DNA from: Lepraria neglecta
Lineage: Eukaryota > Ascomycota > Lecanoromycetes > Lecanorales > Stereocaulaceae
Direction of reading: 5' to 3'
Length of the DNA stretch: 64,000 nt
NCBI GenBank assembly: GCA_033220425.1
Contig: CM065649.1
Coordinates: forward strand, 3,782,001-3,846,000
Below, one piece after another: positions 12,817 through 22,857 of the stretch. The notes under the pieces were generated by a model. That model was given only the letters and a program-made list of their open reading frames with translations. It did not search any database and was not told where the DNA came from. A program made the position numbers and the translations under genes. How positions within the stretch are numbered: the stretch's first letter is position 1; every line of letters begins with the position of its first letter.

Positions 12817-13474
12817 ATGTACCAATACCGCTCTCCTCCAGCAATCGACACCGACCCATTCAACTCCTATAGCAATTCCTACAACTCCTCACGCTCATCT
12901 ACCCTGATTAGCAGCCCCTCATCCCCTTTCGCCTCCTCGACCCTGTCAAGGATGGCTTCCCCAGGTGGTGCCAATTCTGGCGTCGCTCAGCGCTCCTCCA
13001 CTTGGCAGGACAAGCTCGAAGGTCCGCTCTCTCCCCTTCGTACAATTCACTACACATCTCTTCTCTACGGTCCTCACACCCATTGAGACCTCCTGTTCAA
13101 GAGGAGGAACTACCATTTTGAATTCACCTAGTTATCTCTCCTTCCTCTACCCATTCCAATTGCACCTTTCCAATGGCCATTGAACCTAGCTCCTGACATA
13201 CCTCCTAGAGCACTGCCAGAACCGCCGCATCCCTCTCCCCTCCTACAACGTCCTCTCCGACCGTCGTGGCAAGCGTACTGCCTGGTCCTGCACCGTCAAC
13301 GTTGGCGGCCAAAACATTCCTGCTCGCTACTGGTACGATGGACAGTATGTCAACACGGCAAAGGAGGATGCTGCGGAGGCGGCTTTGAAGAAGCTTGTCG
13401 GAAATGGCAGTACAGCTCAGGGACCGAGCAATGGGCTCAGTCAGCAGGGTAGGGTTCTGGGATGGGGACGGTAA
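12817..13474 (+). CDS. Small double-stranded-RNA-binding-domain protein
   Basis: Predicted dsRBD protein of 156 residues. Exon 1 (12817-13021) encodes a Ser/Tyr/Asn-rich N-terminus ending STWQDKLE. Exon 2 (13209-13474) encodes HCQNRRIPLPSYNVLSDRRG followed by GKRTAWSCTV, IPARYWYDGQYVNTAKEDAA and EAALKKL. These are the helix 1, strand and helix 2 features of a dsRNA-binding fold. The intron is long (187 nt) and its donor, GTCCGC, is not consensus; I chose it because it restores the continuous helix TWQDKLEEHCQN. A GTAAGA directly at the stop could be a further donor, so the 3' end is less sure. The RNA target and pathway are unknown. Confidence 0.75.
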
Positions 13475-13885
13475 GAGAGGATGTGAGGAAGGAGAAACAG
13501 AAGGTAACGGGTCAGCAGAGGCGGGAGTCCTGGGAAAGTCTTGGAAACCATTCATTCTCTTCGATTGGGGTTTTCAGGAACAGAGAGTTGTAATTGGAAA
13601 ACGGTGTAACTTTCTTTGGGCGGACTTTGGTATAGGCATTGAAGGACAACGAGTTTCTTGATTGGCGTATTTGGGAGGATTCCTTATTCAATTCATACGC
13701 TAGGTGGGTGTTAACGACTTAATGGATCGATTTACAGCAACACAGAAACCAACTTTCAACTTACAAATAACAGCTAACGATTCGGTATACTCTATGGTGG
13801 AATATAAACTCTTTGACGATACCAAACACTTCAGCATTCTCACACCGCAGCCTTTCAAACCCATCACTTTCAATGCTCTCTGTCA
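13475..13885. other. Convergent 3' flanks of the dsRBD and oxidase genes
   Basis: About 0.4 kb between two tail-to-tail genes. Nothing recognisable beyond presumed 3' untranslated sequence. Confidence 0.45.
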
Positions 13886-15464
13886 TCACAACTTGGCCTT
13901 CTCGCTGACCTGATCCTCCAGCTCCTTCACCAACCTAACGACCTTTCTCGCGCAGCCAACCGCATTCTGATACCTGCCCGTCACTGTTAGCACCTCAATC
14001 CAGTACACCACTTTCAACAATCCACTCACCCAGCCCCAGCATGCCCATACGAATGTACCAACTTCACCCCTCCCTCGAAAACCTCTTTCTCAACCCTCGG
14101 TCCACCCTCCCTCGCCGGCCTAAGTCCACACTGCACGCTCAGAACCTCAAACTCTCCATCCCCGCCCAACAACTCAGGAGCCAGCTCCTTACAGCCCTCC
14201 AAAATGACCTTCGTCGTCTCATCATCTACACTCGTGTCCCTGGACGAAGGTCAATATGTCTAGGATCAATGCTGATTGGGTAATAGGGACGAACCAATTC
14301 CCCTTCTCCCTCGTCCCCCCCAAAATCGTCGTCCCACTCCCCGGCCTCGGAATAACATACCTGTCCACATCCACCAGCGTCGTCGCGCTCTCCGCTTCGC
14401 CTTTCACTAGCACCGTTTGCCCTTTGATGGGATACATACTGCGATCTTGTACGAGGGTCTTTGCTCCCAGGCCTGTTGCGTTTACGAAGATACTGGTGTC
14501 ACCGGCCAACGCTACGGCGGCTTGCAACGCACCAGCGAGCCCTACATCAGTTGGCAGGCGCGCTTTGAGTAGTTTGCCGCCGGCGGAAAGGAAGAGGCGG
14601 AGGAGATAGGAGAGGTGGTGCGGGACGTTGATGCAGATTGCTGAGAAGTGGACTGCGGATTGCGTGCCGGGAAGACGTTGAGAAGAAGGAAGAGTGGTAA
14701 AGTCGGATACTAGGCTGAACCACCATGGCAACGGAGCGGAGGAAGAGGACCTGGGAGTGGTTAGACAATACACACAGGAAAGCAGGGATGGGCGTTACCA
14801 ATAGTTGGTGGATGGGACAATCTTGTTCCAGGAAAGATAGCGTTAACAATTGCTCTTGCAGATGACATTTCTTTACCAAAGCAAAGAACTAGATACCTAG
14901 ATAGAGAATGACACAGCATTCCTCACTCCAATACAGAACGGCCCTTTCTTCTTAATAACTGACTCCAGAAATAGCTTGAAAAAAACTTCACACACAAACA
15001 AACACGAGGACTTAAACTTACACCCAACCCAGCCTCCTCCCCCTCCCCCTCGTCACAATCTCCATCCACTCCCTATAAGTCTCCGCATCCCACTCTTGCT
15101 CTTCGATTTCGTTCTTCACAGCATGAGAGCGCCATTGAGCTCCCGCCCTGCAATCGTCTCAACTAAGTACTTGGATTCCTTTTCTATCCGCCTCTCATCC
15201 CAACCTTGCAGAATTACACGAGAAACAAATGTGGCAGGACAAAGGGTGAAATTTACCATGGTGAAGTGTACAACGGACTCTCGTCTCCGGGCGTGTGCTC
15301 AGCTATGACGGTAACGCTGTAGCCGGCGCGCTGGAGGTGGAGAGCGCTTTGGAGGCCTGTGATACCTGCGCTGAGTGGTTTTAGTGTTAAAATCCCCAAT
15401 GTTGGAGATAATGTGGGGAACGCTACCCTATGACTACAATCTGTTTGGAGTTGGGGCTGGACAT
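13886..15464 (-). CDS. D-amino-acid oxidase (FAD-dependent, peroxisomal)
   Basis: Oxidative deamination of D-amino acids to 2-oxo acids, ammonia and H2O2. Six exons are inferred on the minus strand: 15464-15427, 15370-15257, 15147-15022, 14750-14295, 14239-14030 and 13973-13886, giving 343 residues, the usual family length. The first splice creates the Rossmann motif VVIGAGITGL. Further landmarks are SPWAGAQWRSHA, NATGLGAKTL, YPIKGQTVLVKGE, PRPGSGTTILGGT, CGLRPARE and HSYGHAGAGYQ. The C-terminus is AKL, a type-1 peroxisomal signal, matching the usual location of the enzyme. The least certain part is the 271-nt intron 14751-15021: exons join in frame across it, but the protein around RGRGRRLGW is unusually short and basic, so a small exon may be missed there. 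Start is the only ATG before the FAD motif. Confidence 0.82.
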
Positions 15465-16217
15465 CCTGTAAGCATGATATTGGGGTGATATACGAGAGAT
15501 GCTAAAACATGAAAGATTGTTGAGATGCTCGGAAGGCTGTAGACTTCTTATCTACCCTGTTACATTATAAGGCTGCAAGAAAATGGGTTTGGTTTTGCTA
15601 GAGAACAATCCGGAGCACGGCTAGGATGAGGGCACTCTCTGCTGCCTGGCGTTGAGCATAGAAGCTCGTGCCAAGAAGGGGAATGGCTCGTGATATGTAC
15701 AGTATGGTGCATCAATCATTCTCCGTCAATGTACCTATGTAGTACATCCATCAAGTCATTGAATCCTCTCCATCTACCAAACGACAGTCCCCCCTCCATG
15801 CTAAATTTTGAATGCCGCAAAAAGTGCTGGAAAATGAGCGCTTGCCCCCTGATGAAACGTCCATTGCTGTATAATTACTGGTGCATGAATGCTGGGAGAC
15901 ACGCAAAAAGCCACGAGCGCTTTCCTCCTGACTAACGCCGAAGGATGCTTGCCGGGAAAGTGTGTAGCAGTCCTAGAGATTAGTAGATTGACACCTAGAT
16001 ATCCGCACAGTAGGTGACCGCGAGGAATCTTATGTCGAAGGCGAAGAAAAGACTTGCAGGCACAGCCAAGGCAATGACTGCAAGCGAGTAAAGAAGAGTA
16101 AAAGATGGGATTCGCGGTTCAGAGCCACGCGTCGCTCGGTGCTGAGAAATCGAAGAGGAGACGGGTAGGTAGGTGTCAAGGAGATCAAAGCGAGGATGTC
16201 CGAGAAGCCCTACAGCG
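15465..16217. other. Intergenic region
   Basis: About 0.75 kb upstream of the oxidase and downstream of the Thp3-like gene. No gene or repeat recognised. Confidence 0.45.
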
Positions 16218-17889
16218 TCAGATCTGGCCCTTTATATCAACCTTCTGGAAGGCAGCTTGTCGAGTAGCTTCGAAGAAGCGTCCAGCCTTGCCGGTGAGTA
16301 TCACCACTTCGCCCTCGCGGTCTTCAAGGAAAGCTTGACCGCCATGATCACATATGAATCTTGCGCTCTCGTCATCCGATTCGAAGCCAAGTTCTTCGGT
16401 GAAGAAGCGAAGCTTTATGGCAGGTTTGTATCTGCAGAAATAGTTAGTGAGGGGCTTTCAAAGGAAAGGGTGAAACATACGATAAGCACATGTTTGACAA
16501 GGCAGCCAGGCGCTCGCGGCCGACGAACATGTCCATGAGATAAGCGCCCATGTTGGGAGTGCTGAGATATAGCTGGGCGAAGCGATGATAATTTCCTAAA
16601 GCAAGTGCCGAGCGGGTCTCGAGCGCATGCTTTATCGCTGGAACTTTCTTCTCTTCTGGTGTTAGATCTGCTAAGGCGTTGTTCATGTCGGTCCGATTGC
16701 AAGTGTGAATGAAGTAAAGAATGCGATAAGCTTTGAATTCTTCTGGATGCCCTCCGAGATGCTGCAAATGCAGTGCACGCAACTGAGTCTGGCACTGATT
16801 ATACTCACCCAAATCCCCCTTCTCTAGCGCGATCCTAGCGTGGATCTCGTAAACATTGACGGTGAACTCGGTCTTAATATGCTGAACGGTCAAATCCTGA
16901 CGAAGCGACTTGAACTGGTCACATATGTATGAGTAGTTGTTCTCCTTCTTCCACTTCCTCTTGAGCAGGTCCAGGGTCCTCTCAAGCACTGGTAATGGCC
17001 GGACGGTATCGGGGTTCGGTGCTGAGGTGAGTCGAAAGTACTTCTTCTCTAGATCTTGGCATCGACCGATGACAGGACCCTGGTCCATCTCTTGCGGAGG
17101 AGTGCTGAGCTGACTGGGCGTGAATGGTTCTTTTGGTGAGACGTATCCAGCCTGGCCGTCCTCGAATCGCTTCTTGTTTTTGGCTTGATGGGACTTACTT
17201 GATGATTTACCGCCAAAATCGTTACGCTGGCGCTTATCCGACTGAGTGATCCGATCCTCGAAAAGATTACGATTGTTAGCAAGACGCCAAGGCGGCACCT
17301 TCTGATGGCCATTTTGGGAGGACTCCAGATCCGACGACTTCCTCTTCTTCGAGGGAGAATCAGTTCTTCTTGTATTAGTGTCATGTATGCTCAAGGGAGC
17401 GACGCCATTTCCCCATGGTGGGTTCTGATTGAAATAGATAGTTTGGTGACGTTCGGCTAAGATCATATGCTGGGGCAGAGGCTTGTTTGCCCAATCGACA
17501 GTGAGTAGAGTGTTACTTTCCGCTGAGTCCGAGATGACCTGCTTCAATTTTGTTTCCATCTCTTCTCTATTCATACCAGGTATGTTGTTTTCTGATGCAA
17601 ATGCTCTTTGCACATAGAGTCGGACGCTCTCAGGCCAATCTCGTTTCGCCTTTGCTGCAGCCGCTGATGGACTACTAGCTTGTTGTGCGGCAGGAGGGGT
17701 TGAAGGCGGTGGTGTCGCAGATACATGATTTTGCCCAAAGTTTCTTCTAGCAACTACTGATGTGAAAGCACCTGTGGCTGATGGGGTGTTATGACTATCT
17801 TCTTCAAGTGAGGGGAAGGTACGGAACGTACACTTCATCTGGTGCGATGCCATCGGGCCTGTTCCCCAGTATGGGGCTGTTGAAGTCAT
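16218..17889 (-). CDS. SAC3/GANP-domain protein, Thp3/LENG8 type
   Basis: Predicted nuclear protein of the SAC3/GANP family, closest in layout to yeast Thp3 and animal LENG8, which act in transcription elongation and mRNA maturation. Two exons, 17889-16481 and 16431-16218, flank a 49-nt intron (GTATGT donor, CAG acceptor) and give 540 residues. Residues 1-250 are low complexity with Pro/Ala/Gln and a basic region (SPSKKRKSSDLE) that may direct nuclear import. The SAC3 domain runs from about residue 280 (DLEKKYFRLTSAPNPDTVRP) through YEIHARIALEKGDLGEYNQC and YRILYFIHTCN. The last exon supplies the winged-helix-like end. The ATG at 17889 is preceded by a TTG that some callers would use. It shares a 256-bp divergent upstream region with VPS36. 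Confidence 0.88.
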
Positions 17890-18145
17890 CAAGGCAGAAA
17901 AAAGGGATTCAGCAAGATAGGGAAGTATTTACTATGTGTTAGGCACCAAGTGTGTCATGACAAAGATGGTGATAATGGTTGAGTTAGAGTTGGTGTCTGG
18001 AAAGCGAAGTCCGGAAATGTTGCCCTAGGCTGTTCTGCGTTAGCGCCGGGATGTTCCAGATATCGCTGCTGCAGACCAAGGCGCATGTTTGATAGGCAAT
18101 AGCATTAGAATGGAAGCCTCACTTCTGCTGAAGCCATGATACCGA
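17890..18145. promoter_or_regulatory. Divergent promoter region of the Thp3-like gene and VPS36
   Basis: Only 256 bases separate the two divergent start codons, so the promoters of both genes must lie here or overlap. No TATA box or named site was identified. Confidence 0.55.
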
Positions 18146-20248
18146 ATGTTCTTTCAGCCTCTGGATCTCACTACTGCTCTTCGGCCCTCGTTGCTCCCTG
18201 ACGAGACACTGCTCTTTGTACAAGATGCAGTCGGCTTATACGAAGGGTACATGCGTCCAGAACTATCAAAGCATTGACTTTGCGAAAGCTGTCCATATGC
18301 TGACGGTTGCTTGATGCCAGGAAGTACAAATTGCCAAACCACCAGAATGGCCATGCATATCTTACTACCCACCGGGCATGTTACGTGGACAATTTGGAGC
18401 CTAGGAAGAGCTCCATTGCCGTGGAGTTGAAGAGTGTCGATAGATATGAATTTTACGTGAGGAGATAGATGTGTATCACGTTTTCTATATCTTGCTGAAC
18501 TCTTGCAGGCAGGCTTTCTAAAATCGTCTGCTAAGATTACTCTCTATCCAAAAGCTGCAAAGCCATCAATCATTTCAAGCCGCAGTCAATCGCTCGTCTC
18601 CGCACAGATAGCAGCACACTCTCCCTCACGCAGCTCTAATGCTTCGCCGATACATCGAGGTTCTAGTCCTTTTTCAAATGCGAGGTCAGGGCCTAGCACT
18701 CCCAGGCCAAGCAACGCAACATGGGTCTGCACGATTTGTTCGTTCTCCAATCCTGTCCCTTCAAACTTCGACCCGGCCACCGCGAATTCAAACATGTCTA
18801 TACCGCCATGTCTGAGTTGTGGCATCAAGCCATCATTTCTCCATCTGCTGAAGGCAGCTATTTCAAACGTGGCAGGACGACGAGACTCTCAGTCTTCCAA
18901 TCAAGCTCCTCGGCAGCCACTATTAGAAAGCCACGGCCAATATGATGCCAATTCGAGCAGCGAATATACCAACCCATCAATGGATGACCCATCTACACTG
19001 CCAACGAAGTCCAGATTCCAGTGCCCACGATGTACATTTCTCAACCATCCGTCGTTGCTCACCTGCGAACTTTGCGGAGCTCCTCTGTTGTCCGAGAAAT
19101 CAAAAGCCGCAGACGTGCTTGGCGAGAACATTGGGCGCCCTGAGTCTCCTGGACCGACTATGAACGGTTCCAGCTCAGGCCTGGATAATGATACGGAATG
19201 CGTTAAATTCTCCTTTCGTGCAGGCGGTGAGAAGATCTTTCATGAGAGGCTGAAGGGAGCAATGGTGCAGCGCAAGTGGCTTCTGCAGAACGCTCCTCCT
19301 CTTCCAGACTCATATCAATCGTCGAGTTCCGGACAAGCGAACATTGTCGGTCCCGACGGTAGTGTTCGACCGCCCACAGAACGAGAAAGGACCGTGGGCA
19401 TTGCTGGTCTTGAACGCCAGGGTCTCCAACTTCGCAAGAAGAATGAGGCAGTCATAGGCTCCGCATTCGAGGATCTCGACGCCCTGATGGCTTCTGCTAA
19501 AGAAATCATCGCTCTCGCAGAAAGCTTTTCGAAGAAATCTGATGATGGTTCCACAGAGGCTAACCAGCTGATCGCTGAGTCTGCCAAAGCTCTAGACATG
19601 GTGACTACGAAAGACATGCTTGGCTCCAGTGCTGGATCTGAGTCCCTCTACCTCTCCGAAATGTCGCGCAATCTTGCCGAATACCTCACCGACGATGCAA
19701 AGGGTATCCTACGAAAAGAAGGCGGCATCATGAGTCTCGTCGATCTTTGGGCAGTCTTCAACCGAGCAAGAGGTGGCGTTGAGCTGATCAGTCCCATGGA
19801 ATTTGAGAAGGCTGCTCGTTTGTGGGAGAAACTCAAACTACCAGTACGACTGCGTCAGTTCAAGAACGGTCTCCTGGTGGTACAACAAGCAGACCGCACG
19901 GACGATAAAACCATTGCACAGCTCCTCTCGTGGCTTCAAGAAGTACACTACAACCCTCCTAGCGACGATATCAATTGGGACTACGAAACGTTTGGCAGAG
20001 GCATCACAGCGCAGGAAGCCGCACAGCGCTTTGGATGGAGCGTGGGCGTCGCAAGCGAGGAATTGGAGATGGCTGAAGAGAAGGGAGCTCTTTGTCGAGA
20101 GGAAGGAGTGGAGGGACTACGATTTTGGGAGAATTGGATTGTGGATTATCATGATGATGACGACGATGGTATAAATGTTGACGCTGTGCATACTGTTGAT
20201 GATGTGGAGCTTGTGCAGAAGAATCTGGAGGATTTGGGACTTGTCTAG
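18146..20248 (+). CDS. VPS36: ESCRT-II subunit Vps36 with two NZF-like zinc fingers
   Basis: Vps36 recruits ESCRT-II to ubiquitinated cargo and phosphoinositide on endosomes during multivesicular-body sorting. Three exons, 18146-18246, 18321-18456 and 18509-20248, give 658 residues. Exons 1-2 encode the first half of the GLUE domain (LRPSLLPDETLLFVQDAVGL, then NHQNGHAYLTTHRACYVD). It is interrupted by a long insert with two C4 fingers, WVCTIC...CLSC (about residues 151-190) and FQCPRC...CELC (about 248-272), then continues with VKFSFRAGGEKIFHERLKGA. The EAP30/winged-helix part begins near GIAGLERQGLQLRKKNEA. Two fingers inside GLUE is the yeast arrangement, not the animal one. The ORF beginning at 18503 is not the real start; the upstream exons are clear from family conservation. 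Confidence 0.93.
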
Positions 20249-21059
20249 CTCGGCATATAAAAGAATGGAGCCTACGTCTTGCATAGAGAGAGATTGTAAG
20301 TCAGCAAACCTGCTTTTGACGTGCTTGACGCTCTCAATGCTATGTATTCGAGACTTCACCGGCTCCTACTTTCCCTAGAAGAGTGGGGCATAGACCATCC
20401 ACAGAGTCAAATTTAAGGCTAGTGACCCTACCTTTGATATGTTTGATGCTCTCAATCCTATATGTTCGACACTTCGTTGGCTTCTAATTTCCTTGAAACT
20501 ATACTTCTCGCTGCTCAGCGGAGCCTCAAATTTTGGATTCTCTCGGGCTGGAATCCCTAATTATGCATGATACACGCTCCAAGCTCTGACATACAAGCAT
20601 GGTCAAGGAGAGGTCAGAGCTTCTTGGTCAGAGCTTTCTGGTCCGTACGACTCTAAACTCATGACATTAAACACACATAGTATTGCGGGAGAACAGCATG
20701 TTGGATATAGATTATATAGATATGGTATGTACATATTACTATAGTCAGAAGAACGCAAGTCTATGGACGTGTGAAATTTTTTTTGCTCCAGAGCCGATGT
20801 ATGCGCTGATCCTGCAATAGTATCGAGCTCAAAAATCAAATGCGATATTGTAATATGTCCCAAACTGGAGCATACAAACAGACCATCGGAATGCAATCGG
20901 AGCACTCGGACAGACTTGATGCGGGTCTGTTTCCTTTCGCGCATTCCATGCTTAGCTTATTGAGAGTAGGAAGCCGGCAATTGGGTGAGATGTAGCCCCC
21001 CCTTTCGCTGTCCCTTATAAGGTCTCTTTCTGCGTCGGCTGTAACCCCAAGGGTGGCTT
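20249..21059. repeat. Intergenic region with an imperfect ~70-bp direct duplication
   Basis: Downstream of VPS36, the segment near 20303-20375 (TTTGACGTGCTTGACGCTCT...) is repeated near 20421-20492 (TTTGATATGTTTGATGCTCT...), spaced about 118 bases apart. Most differences in the first half are C/T or G/A transitions. The rest of the 0.8-kb stretch shows nothing recognisable. Confidence 0.6.
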
Positions 21060-21869
21060 TCATAAATCCTTAGGCGCAGTCAGTACTTTCTTTGTAGCTC
21101 CGATCTGGTCCCAGAACAACTCACAAACATCATCCTTCCTATCATGCTTCCAAACCATCTCCGGCAGCCTTACCAGCTGTCCATTTACCCTCTCTTGACT
21201 CCACCTCCATGCCCTATCCCCACTCAGTCCCGTATTGAACCCATTCGTACAAAAACTCTCATACCACCACATCTTCTCCTTCTGGCTCTGACTCGGACTT
21301 TTAGTCTTATAAGCCTCCTTCAGCTCATCCCACCCAAAAGGCCCGCCCGCATCTTCAGCAGCACCATGCCCCTCACCACCAACACAAACAAATTTCTCAG
21401 TCCTAGGAGCTCGACCTATATGGGTGATGGCATGCTCCCAGCCGTCTCCGAAATCGTATTCATATTGCAGGTGTCTGTCCCGATATGCACTCATTGCCAT
21501 GTACTCGCATATTTTAACCTTGCTGCTGTCTTTCCAGACGGCTTTTGGGGGCGCTGGTATTCCTATCTGGGGGAAGTCTTCGGGCTCGTAGTCGGAGAAT
21601 TCGGCAACGGGGCGGGCGGACATATAGTCTATGCCGAGAAGAGAGTCTGTACCGCTTGGTGCTATGTCGTTGAAGACTTGGAAGTTGTATTCGTGGGTCT
21701 GGGCCCAGTTGAAGGAGATCATTATTGCTTGATGGAATTCGTGGAAGGTTGCGTCTTCGGGGCAGGAGAGGGTGCGTGTAATGAGGGGGTCTTGGATGTC
21801 TTTGAGGGTGATTTGGAAGAGGTAGTTTTCTCGGCTGGTTGGAGGGGTGGGGGCTGAAGTTGATGCCAT
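21060..21869 (-). CDS. pRiA4b ORF-3-like domain protein
   Basis: Single-exon protein of 269 residues belonging to the plasmid pRiA4b ORF-3-like family, first described on an agrobacterial plasmid and common in bacteria and archaea, with scattered fungal members. Visible family features are YLFQITLKDI near the N-terminus, the helix-rich FHEFHQAIMISFNW, and the hallmark YEYDFGDGWEHAI. Biochemical function of the family is not established. I chose the ATG at 21869 (MASTSAPTPP) over the upstream in-frame extension to 21974, because the extension has no family similarity that I recognise. The start has a CACAATGG context. Coding composition changes from C-rich at the 5' end to G/T-rich at the 3' end, as in several neighbours, so the gene looks adapted to this genome. 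Confidence 0.85.
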   Translation of the reverse strand: MASTSAPTPPTSRENYLFQITLKDIQDPLITRTLSCPEDATFHEFHQAIMISFNWAQTHEYNFQVFNDIAPSGTDSLLGIDYMSARPVAEFSDYEPEDFPQIGIPAPPKAVWKDSSKVKICEYMAMSAYRDRHLQYEYDFGDGWEHAITHIGRAPRTEKFVCVGGEGHGAAEDAGGPFGWDELKEAYKTKSPSQSQKEKMWWYESFCTNGFNTGLSGDRAWRWSQERVNGQLVRLPEMVWKHDRKDDVCELFWDQIGATKKVLTAPKDL

Positions 21870-22857
21870 TGTGGGCTGTTGTAGGAAATATTGATGCAAT
21901 GCTTGAGCTGTCTGCTTGGGTAAGTAGATGATGTAGGAATGTATAGAAAAGAGAGAAGTCCAGTGTTGTTTCAAGTAAATTGAGAGGGTACCCAGACTGA
22001 GACGTGCCGCTGATCGCTTTTCATCAACAGCTAAACGTTGAAATAATTTTCAGAACAAGCTCCCGTCACCGTTACATGTGGTTACATGTGGAGATTGCTT
22101 CTCTGCAGAAAGCCTCGTGGACGCAGTTAAAGTGGAAATTTGCAAGAAGCTAGTTCTTTGCTAGCAAGAGGAATGACAGAGATGACGCAGGGTAAGAGCT
22201 CTCCGTAAACAACAAGCCCGGCTCTAAGGATGGGTTCCTTCCCTAATTCGATGTTTGAAGGACCGTTGGAGCAGAATTGTCGAAGTAGCCTATCTGCTAG
22301 AACCCGGGTCGATGGTTTGGGACTTATATTTCTCTTACCCGGGAGACTGACACACGTCAACGGGAAGTCTCTTGATCCCACTGCTTGGTCCCCAGTACCG
22401 TGGTATCCTTGAACAGAGTTCATGTTGCAGCAGAAGATGCCAATGGCATCTATGTAGGTGGTTGATCAGGATAATTGGGCATCGATAAGCTGGATGAGCT
22501 GACCGGAGGTAAACTGCCCTTGTACTGATGCGGCTTGATCAAGGGAAATCCTTGCCGCAAGTGAATTGTTGTGGGCAATGAATCTCAATTCGAGTGACAT
22601 CTCAGCTCTGCTTGCTTTCTCACTTCTCGGCACCATTAACGACTAGAAGATAGCCTTGCAGTAAACTTGCTATTTCAGAGCCTCAGGGAGTCCGATGCGC
22701 CGGAGGCAAGCCTACATTTAGTGGCTCGACCGAGGGGACCAAACCCCGCTTCCCGAGCTTCGATAAGCGCTGTTAGTGTTGCTCTTGGGTATACTGTCAT
22801 CGCCGCGCTGATTTTATTTGGCTGTGGACCTGAGCAATGATCACCTAGATCGCCAGG
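21870..22857. other. Divergent intergenic region
   Basis: About 1 kb between the pRiA4b-like gene (minus) and the 1034-residue gene (plus). It must hold both promoters. A short direct repeat, GTTACATGTGGTTACATGTGG, lies near 22071-22091. No other gene was recognised. Confidence 0.45.

Noticed and set aside
14547-14879. 110-codon minus-strand ORF starting MVKKCHLQEQ
   Set aside because: It runs through an intron and out of frame over the D-amino-acid oxidase exon, whose conserved motifs lie in another frame.
21144-21857. 237-codon plus-strand ORF
   Set aside because: Antisense to the pRiA4b ORF-3-domain gene, which has clear family motifs on the minus strand.
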